From NCBI GenBank assembly GCA_015523645.1, contig WAJY01000278.1:1-6674 (forward strand): 6,674 bases of DNA. The letters run 5' to 3'. Within the stretch, counting starts at the first letter, position 1. Each line of letters opens with the position of its first letter. The notes beneath the pieces were generated by a model. It searched no databases. It had not been told where the DNA came from and worked only from the letters and a program-made list of their open reading frames with translations. The DNA is from Geoglobus sp. (lineage in GTDB: Archaea; Halobacteriota; Archaeoglobi; Archaeoglobales; Archaeoglobaceae). Below are positions 1 through 5,082 of the stretch, one piece after another. The translations under genes were made by a program, and so were the position numbers.

Positions 1-705
1 ATATTCATCTACATTTCGATACCCTGGGCTATAAGCATTCATACAGTCACAGCCTTTATTTATGGAGGCTTGGTTGCAAGACCCTTCTGGAATACAGCCT
101 TAATGGCTCCGAGATTTCTTTCAAGTGCATTCGCTTCAGGTCCTGCTTTGCTGATAATAGTTTTGCTAATTCTCAAGAGACACAATCCGGTGCTGAGAGA
201 GGAAATCTCAGACAAGGCTATAAACATTCTCGCCCAGATAGTTGCGATAAGCGGTGTTGTCAGCCTCTTCTTTGTTGGCACAGAAGTTTACACCCTAGGT
301 TATTCAGAATCCGGTCACTGGATTCATCTCAGATACCTGATGTTTGGACTTGTAGAAAACGGAAAGGTGTATGCCTCTCTTGTCCCATTTTTCTGGACAT
401 CTTTTATCCTGACTCTCCTTGGAACTCTTATACTTATAAGCCCAAGCCTGAGAAAAAATCCAGCAGCCCTTACGCTTGCATGCGTCATGATATTCGTGGG
501 ACTATGGCTTGAAAAGGGTCTTGGCTTGGTCATACCGGGATTCATACCAACACCACTGGGAGAGATACATGAATACACCCCAACACTAATGGAGATCATG
601 ATCAGTGCAGCAGGCTGGGCACTGGGATTCTTTGTCTATACCCTGCTTGTAAAGGTTGCAATGGCTGTTGAGACCGGACAGCTCAAAGCCGCTGCAAAAG
701 AATAG
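1..705 (+). CDS. dsrP: DsrP/HmeB-like NrfD-family membrane subunit (5'-truncated)
   Basis: This is the C-terminal 234 residues of an NrfD/PsrC-family integral membrane protein; the frame is open from base 1 and ends at TAG 703-705, so the start lies outside the window. DsrP (HmeB in Archaeoglobus) is the membrane quinone-interacting subunit of the DsrMKJOP/Hme complex, which passes electrons between the menaquinone pool and cytoplasmic sulfite reduction or heterodisulfide chemistry. Recognition rests on stretches I know from DsrP: SIHTVTAF and RPFWNTALMAPRFL followed by SAFASGPAL (visible residues 12-50), and EKGLGLVIPGFIPTPLGEI then EYTPT (171-195). About six hydrophobic segments are visible (roughly 1-20 partial, 42-58, 73-93, 126-147, 156-178, 198-218), with a short charged tail. 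No following plus-strand gene is present, which fits a last gene of an operon. A five-T run at 714-718 is the only possible terminator. It could be another NrfD paralogue, but these motifs favour DsrP. Confidence 0.88.
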   Translation: MFIYISIPWAISIHTVTAFIYGGLVARPFWNTALMAPRFLSSAFASGPALLIIVLLILKRHNPVLREEISDKAINILAQIVAISGVVSLFFVGTEVYTLGYSESGHWIHLRYLMFGLVENGKVYASLVPFFWTSFILTLLGTLILISPSLRKNPAALTLACVMIFVGLWLEKGLGLVIPGFIPTPLGEIHEYTPTLMEIMISAAGWALGFFVYTLLVKVAMAVETGQLKAAAKE

Positions 706-717
706 CTCTAACATTTT

Positions 718-1506
718 TCAGGAGAATATGTATCCATATTTTCTTATCAACTCATGTCCATCCCTGAATTCGCCCTCAACATTGAGAAATGCAAATGGCG
801 TTCCATACACCCTTGTTGAGCCCACAGTAACAACCATTCCATCCTGTTCGGCTTTCAAAACCTTGTAGGGCTGATGACTCCTGACAATAACCTTCAAACC
901 GAGATCACTTGCAAATCTTTCAGTGGCTCTTTTCCCGAAGAGAAAGCCTATGCCTCTTTCAAAATTGAAAGTGCAGTATTCATTCTCCCAGGGATCGTTC
1001 CATACAAGTTCCTCAAGGGCGCTCTCACTCTTCAACTCTCTCAAAATTACACCGTAGCTTTCAATTCTGCATGCCTTTGTGTAGATACCTCCATGAACCG
1101 CAAAAACATCTCCATTTATAATCGCACAGTAAGGCAGAACATCCCAGAATCTTTTTAATGCAGAATAAACAACTTCTCCTCCCTCAACGCTCATTAACCT
1201 TGCAGGAAGATCGTGAGGAAAGGCTTCATCGCTCTCGTGATTTCCCCTTATCAAGACAAAATCTCCATTCAAATAACCCTGAATGAGCATCTCATAAACC
1301 TCAAGTGGATTTTCTCCCCTGTCTGCATAATCCCCAAGGAAGACGGTTGGATAAATAGCCTTTCTCTCTATGAAATTAAGGGTTTGAAAGTCTGCATGAA
1401 TGTCTCCCACTATCGAATACCTCTCAGACTCGATCTCAACTATTCTGGGCTTTCTCAGCCTTAACGCATCATCTATCATTTCAAGCAATCTATCAACGAT
1501 CGTCAT
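718..1506 (-). CDS. PPP-family Ser/Thr protein phosphatase (PP1/2A-like)
   Basis: This is a soluble, probably cytoplasmic metallophosphatase of 262 residues that would remove phosphate from Ser/Thr (possibly Tyr) of proteins. The full PPP signature is present: GDIHAD (34-39), GDYADRG (58-64), RGNHES (87-92), HGG (138-140), DPWEN (171-175), an RGIGFLFG segment (184-191) like PP1's RGVSFTFG, and RSHQPY (209-214). D35, H37, D59, N89, H138 and H211 are the expected metal ligands. One deviation is GDIHA where most members have GDIHG. I chose ATG 1506 because GGTG (1513-1516) sits six bases upstream as a Shine-Dalgarno match. An in-frame TTG at 1521, directly after the upstream stop, would add five residues. 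The gene is the last of a three-gene operon behind the secretion ATPase and platform, and it converges on the dsrP-like gene with a 12-base gap. Family assignment is firm. The substrate is unknown; a role tuning the pilus/secretion motor is inference. Confidence 0.92.
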   Translation of the reverse strand: MTIVDRLLEMIDDALRLRKPRIVEIESERYSIVGDIHADFQTLNFIERKAIYPTVFLGDYADRGENPLEVYEMLIQGYLNGDFVLIRGNHESDEAFPHDLPARLMSVEGGEVVYSALKRFWDVLPYCAIINGDVFAVHGGIYTKACRIESYGVILRELKSESALEELVWNDPWENEYCTFNFERGIGFLFGKRATERFASDLGLKVIVRSHQPYKVLKAEQDGMVVTVGSTRVYGTPFAFLNVEGEFRDGHELIRKYGYIFS

Positions 1507-1512
1507 TTCAAA

Positions 1513-1516
1513 CACC
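1513..1516 (-). promoter_or_regulatory. Shine-Dalgarno-like GGTG deciding the phosphatase start
   Basis: GGTG on the minus strand is six bases before ATG 1506 and matches the core of the archaeal GGAGGTGAT consensus. It favours ATG 1506 over the in-frame TTG at 1521, which would place this site inside the coding sequence. Confidence 0.5.
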
Positions 1517-1521
1517 AACAA

Positions 1522-3456
1522 TCAAATGAAGTATGTAAAGGCTAAATAGCTTATGAATGTTAGAATGAATGCATGCTTCAATCCACCTTCAATTCTAAAT
1601 TCAGATATAACACCAGCTATTATGCCGGAAAGAAAAGATATGAGATATATTGTTTTCATAAAAGCATCTCTTACAGTTTCTACGTTCAGTGAAGCTGTCA
1701 TTCCCATGAAGCTTGTGTTCATTCCGGAGAAGACAACCAGAAACTTAGTTATGAGCAGATAGCTCACAAATATGAAAACTCCGACAGACATGTAAACTAT
1801 AGCTAGGTAAGGCATCATAGCTGATTTTATCTTCTTCCTGAAATTAATTTCAGCCTCTATGTATCTTGAAACGGTGGTAAATGCATCCTTTATGCTCACA
1901 TTCGTTTCAAGTGCCTTAACCGCTATGGGTATGGCTTTTGCAAATATGTCACTCCTGATTCTGTAGAGTATTCTTTCTATAGACTTGGTAACAGGCAACC
2001 CATGCGCTATGCTCTCAGCCACTATTCTGAACTCCCTTGAAAGCACATCTTTACCGCTTGCAGAAACTATTCTTATTCCATCAAATATGGAGACGCCAGA
2101 CTCATTGAGCATTGCTATCTCACTGAAAAACTCTGGGAGTCTTTCCTCAGCCTTTCTTATAATTCTGTTCTTGATCTCAACTATTACTGTGAGGAGGAGA
2201 AATACGGCGAAGGCTGGGAATGCAAGATCGCTGACCGAAAAATAGCCCATCCTTATCAGAACGTAAACAATTCCTGCAAGGTAAGCAAAAATGTGGAATG
2301 TGACTATCTTCATGTTAAGAAAGTGCATTGGAGTTGTGTATGGATGGAGTACAAACTTCAAAAGAGTGTTAAGAATCTTTCTGAATTTTTTAATCCTGTA
2401 TCTCTTAACATTCTTGTTGTATATGAAAAAATTGGAGAAAACTGGAATCTCTCTAGCTTTTCCGATTTCTGATTTTGGATAGGGAGACATGGATATGGCA
2501 ATAAAAATAAGAAAGGCTGTTGCAACTGGCAGGGTTATGTAAATTATCTTTAGATAAGCGTCCATCATCTGGTTTGAGAAGAACTTGGAAATCACAAAGA
2601 CTATCAGAAGCATCATGGGAAACATGACAAAGATCGAGATATAGACTTCAAAAAGTACCTCCATGAAGCTAAGGGACTCGCTAAACACAATCTCCTGTTC
2701 CTCCTCAAACTCCTCAGACTTAGATTTGAGATACTGTGACAGACTCCCTCCTCCCTGCAGAACGACTATCAAGCTGTCAATGAAACCTGCAAATTTTTTG
2801 CTGGGGGTTGTATCTCTGACATACCTCAGACTCGTGAAAACATCCCTCTTAAACACCTCGAAACTCTTGATAAACTCCTTGAATTCAACGCTTAGCTCTC
2901 CAAATAGATTGTGAAGTTTAGATACCTCTCTCATTATGTCCACAGGGTTCAAACCACCTACAGCCATCCCGTACATCATGTTTATTGCATGTGGCATGTA
3001 TCTTTCGATCTCACTTTTCCTGTTTCCAGCCACGATGAAAGGGTAGGAGAGAACAAGATATTTCACAAGCCTGTAAAGTATGTATCCCGGAATTAGAGAG
3101 AAAAGATACGGGTAGTATGGGGAATATGGAAGAGTGTGCAACAGATTCGGGTTGAAATGAATGTGAAACTTTGAGGAGAAGCTCGTGGAAGATAAATAGC
3201 TTAATATTTTTGCTGAGTAGTAGTCAAGGAAAAGCGAGATTGCAGAAAGCAAGAAGAGCTTTGTGATGATGGCAAAAGCAAGTGCGCCAATAACAAAGGC
3301 GATTATTGAGTAAAAGAGGGATAATGCAAGAAGCTCGTATGTTGTTGTTGAGAGCCTTGCAGAGAGTATCGCATTCTCTATCTCAGAATACTTCTCCTTG
3401 TTCTCCCTTACCTTTCTCGCATACCTCCGTTTTATGAATGAAGGGGCGTAAACCAT
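1522..3456 (-). CDS. FlaJ/TadC-like secretion platform protein, two T2SSF domains
   Basis: This 644-residue polytopic membrane protein is the inner-membrane platform of an archaeal type IV pilus / type II secretion-like machine. It would work with the neighbouring ATPase to move pilin-like subunits. Two T2SSF (GspF) repeats are visible. The first spans about 155-292, with the YGMAVGGLNPVDIMREV helix and VVLQGGGSLSQYL. The second spans about 438-572, with RLPEFFSEIAMLNESGVSIF and HGLPVTKSIERIL. Hydrophobic segments lie near 42-78, 115-142, 268-293, 302-322, 382-402, 408-427, 547-575, 603-620 and 627-643, giving about nine or ten membrane helices. A basic, charged N-terminus (8-33) suits a cytoplasmic start. 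The tandem architecture is usual for archaeal FlaJ relatives, although archaellar FlaJ is somewhat shorter as I recall. The ATG overlaps the ATPase stop by one base (TAATG) and has GGAGG seven bases upstream, implying translational coupling. No archaellar genes (flaCDEFGH) are adjacent, so a non-archaellar pilus or secretion system is more likely. Confidence 0.94.
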   Translation of the reverse strand: MVYAPSFIKRRYARKVRENKEKYSEIENAILSARLSTTTYELLALSLFYSIIAFVIGALAFAIITKLFLLSAISLFLDYYSAKILSYLSSTSFSSKFHIHFNPNLLHTLPYSPYYPYLFSLIPGYILYRLVKYLVLSYPFIVAGNRKSEIERYMPHAINMMYGMAVGGLNPVDIMREVSKLHNLFGELSVEFKEFIKSFEVFKRDVFTSLRYVRDTTPSKKFAGFIDSLIVVLQGGGSLSQYLKSKSEEFEEEQEIVFSESLSFMEVLFEVYISIFVMFPMMLLIVFVISKFFSNQMMDAYLKIIYITLPVATAFLIFIAISMSPYPKSEIGKAREIPVFSNFFIYNKNVKRYRIKKFRKILNTLLKFVLHPYTTPMHFLNMKIVTFHIFAYLAGIVYVLIRMGYFSVSDLAFPAFAVFLLLTVIVEIKNRIIRKAEERLPEFFSEIAMLNESGVSIFDGIRIVSASGKDVLSREFRIVAESIAHGLPVTKSIERILYRIRSDIFAKAIPIAVKALETNVSIKDAFTTVSRYIEAEINFRKKIKSAMMPYLAIVYMSVGVFIFVSYLLITKFLVVFSGMNTSFMGMTASLNVETVRDAFMKTIYLISFLSGIIAGVISEFRIEGGLKHAFILTFISYLAFTYFI

Positions 3457-4994
3457 TATCCATCCTCCATGTTCCTCAACTCCTCAAAAGCATACTCCTT
3501 GTCAGCATAGTAGTATGAGATATACCTTGATACTTCTCTATACCTCCTAATACCCTTTCTGCGCATTAATTCCAAGAATTCTGTTCTAGCATCAAGCTCC
3601 TTCATTAACTCAGAAATCGAGATCCCGGTTGACCTTGAGATTGCCTCAAGTTTGTTAGACTGAGAGGTTTCATGAAAGCTGTCTGTTGATGGATCCCACT
3701 TGTAAACCGGGTTTATTAGGATCTCCTTTGTGGCTGATTCTATGCCTATTACCTCCAATACTGAGCTGGCTCTCCTCTTCTTCTCATTCTTTGTTACCCA
3801 CCTTGTCTGGACTATGACCGAGTCGAGATACTGTATAAGAACTCTTGGAACGTTTAAAGGCTCCTCCTCAAGCCTGTGTATGAGCTGGTTGACATCTCCA
3901 GCATGAAAGGTCGCATAAGCAGCATGACCTGTTGCCATGGCTTGAAAGAGGGTTTGAGCCTCCTTCCCTCTCACCTCGCCAACCACGATATACTCTGGTC
4001 TCTGCCTCAGAGCAGCTTTAAGCAGATCGTACATATCAATCTCCTGTCCCTCAATGCTCAATCTTGTAACTTCAGGAATCCAGTTCTCATGATAAAGCTG
4101 AATCTCCCTTGTATCCTCAATGGAAACTATCTTGCTGTCAGGTGGAATGAACATCAGGAGAGCATTCAGGGTTGTTGTTTTACCACTGGCTGTTTCACCT
4201 ATAACCATGACATTCCTCTTGTGCTCTATCAGGAGCCAGAAGTATGCAAGAACCCTAGCGGAAAGTGTTCCAAGCTCCAGAAGGTTTATTGGAGTGAAGG
4301 GTTCACTTCTGAATTTTCTTATTGTGAATGTGCTACCCCTTGTTGATATCTCGCTTCCATACGTTATCTGAATTCTGCTTCCATCGGGAAGTGTTGCATC
4401 AACAATCGGATTTGCATAGCTTATGTGCTTGTTTGCTCTCTGAGCTAAAACTAGGACATAATTGTCAAGAACTTCCTTGTCGAGTTTGATGTTGGTAGCC
4501 ATGTTTCCATAAACCATGTGGTAAACAAAGATGGGGATCCCATAACCATCACAGCTCACGTCTTCTATCTTCTCATCGTGAAGAATTGGCTCAACTATGC
4601 CCAAACCCAAGAAATCCCTGATAAAGTAGTACAGAATCTTGAGAAAAAGCTCATCAGAAACACTTACAGAATAATCTGAGAGAACGCTCTTGACAGTCTT
4701 TATAAGACTGTCCATCACATCATCTCTTTTTGAGTATATGAACTTCTGCCTCACGTCATCATAGATCGCTGTTAAAAGTGATGCCTCATCAGAAGAAATT
4801 TGAGGCTCTATGACATAATACCTCCTCCTGAAACTCTCAACATCCTCAATGATTTGAGCCTTTGCAACACCATCAATCACCCAGTATTCTTCAATCAACT
4901 CCTCTCCATCATTCAACTCTCTCTCCTCCACGAGGGATGCTCCACTCTCACTCATCATCTCTTTCAGGATTTGATAGTAACCATTGTACAGCAT
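3456..4994 (-). CDS. Type II/IV secretion ATPase, FlaI/TadA/GspE (VirB11) family
   Basis: This is the cytoplasmic hexameric ATPase that powers pilus assembly or secretion through the platform encoded just downstream. Taking ATG 4994 it has 512 residues, normal for archaeal members. Motifs in order: Walker A GETASGKTT (266-274, K272), Asp box VSIEDTREIQL (290-300, E293/D294), Walker B with the upstream arginine-rich stretch RQRPEYIVVGEVRG (330-343, E340), and His box GHAAYATFHAGD (356-367). The N-terminal about 100 residues form the variable domain. The C-terminal tail (about 430-512) is the extension common in archaeal T2SE ATPases. An in-frame TTG at 5015 would add seven residues, but the TATA element at 5018-5025 predicts transcription starting at about 4995, exactly at the ATG, so the mRNA is probably leaderless and the TTG untranscribed. 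It is the first gene of the operon. Its stop TAA overlaps the next start. All catalytic boxes look intact. Family certain; exact system (pilus versus secretion) not. Confidence 0.96.
   Translation of the reverse strand: MLYNGYYQILKEMMSESGASLVEERELNDGEELIEEYWVIDGVAKAQIIEDVESFRRRYYVIEPQISSDEASLLTAIYDDVRQKFIYSKRDDVMDSLIKTVKSVLSDYSVSVSDELFLKILYYFIRDFLGLGIVEPILHDEKIEDVSCDGYGIPIFVYHMVYGNMATNIKLDKEVLDNYVLVLAQRANKHISYANPIVDATLPDGSRIQITYGSEISTRGSTFTIRKFRSEPFTPINLLELGTLSARVLAYFWLLIEHKRNVMVIGETASGKTTTLNALLMFIPPDSKIVSIEDTREIQLYHENWIPEVTRLSIEGQEIDMYDLLKAALRQRPEYIVVGEVRGKEAQTLFQAMATGHAAYATFHAGDVNQLIHRLEEEPLNVPRVLIQYLDSVIVQTRWVTKNEKKRRASSVLEVIGIESATKEILINPVYKWDPSTDSFHETSQSNKLEAISRSTGISISELMKELDARTEFLELMRRKGIRRYREVSRYISYYYADKEYAFEELRNMEDG
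3464..3468 (-). promoter_or_regulatory. Shine-Dalgarno site of the platform gene
   Basis: GGAGG on the minus strand lies seven bases upstream of ATG 3456, inside the last codons of the ATPase gene. It is a strong match to the archaeal anti-SD. With the TAATG overlap it indicates coupled translation of ATPase and platform, in contrast to the SD-less first gene of the operon. Confidence 0.75.
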
Positions 4995-5017
4995 CAATTT
5001 CCCATATACCTTCAAAA

Positions 5018-5033
5018 AATATAAATTATTTCG
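5018..5033 (-). promoter_or_regulatory. BRE/TATA promoter of the secretion operon
   Basis: On the minus strand, CGAAATAA (5033-5026) followed by TTTATATT (5025-5018) matches the archaeal BRE plus TATA arrangement. The TATA centre lies about 27 bases before the A of ATG 4994, so the transcript should begin at or one base before that codon. No Shine-Dalgarno sequence precedes the ATG at usable distance, which agrees with a leaderless mRNA. This placement decides the start codon of the ATPase gene. Confidence 0.72.
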
Positions 5034-5043
5034 TCATTAATAT

Positions 5044-5060
5044 GGAAGGAGAATTTAAAA
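5044..5060 (+). promoter_or_regulatory. BRE/TATA-like promoter of the surface-protein gene
   Basis: A purine-rich BRE-like stretch GGAAGGAGAA (5044-5053) leads into TTTAAAA (5054-5060), whose centre is 26 bases before ATG 5083. No convincing ribosome binding site lies in front of that ATG (only GTGGT at 5074-5078), so a leaderless mRNA is again predicted. The TATA match is weaker than the opposite one. The two elements lie back to back about 28 bases apart within an 88-base intergenic region. Confidence 0.55.
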
Positions 5061-5082
5061 CCCAGAAACAGAAGTGGTAGTG

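Noticed and set aside
714..718. Five-T run between the convergent genes as a terminator for the dsrP-like gene
   Set aside because: Too short to be called alone, with no hairpin, and partly within the phosphatase stop codon; a TTCTTTT on the minus strand (702-696) is equally weak.
3876..4346. 156-codon plus-strand frame opposite the ATPase gene
   Set aside because: It lies antisense to the Walker A, Walker B and His-box coding region, has no domain-like features and no start signals; it is a shadow frame.
718..4994. Archaellum (fla/arl) operon
   Set aside because: Only FlaI- and FlaJ-like parts are present; no archaellins, no FlaC/D/E, FlaF/G or FlaH relatives are adjacent, so a pilus or secretion system fits better.
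5036..5041. ATTAAT palindrome between the two divergent promoters as an operator
   Set aside because: Only six bases, in AT-rich DNA, with no longer symmetry around it.
5042..5080. A 12-codon plus-strand frame (MEGEFKTQKQKW) ending three bases before the surface-protein ATG
   Set aside because: It overlaps the BRE/TATA of the plus promoter and would lie upstream of the predicted transcription start; it has no recognisable features.
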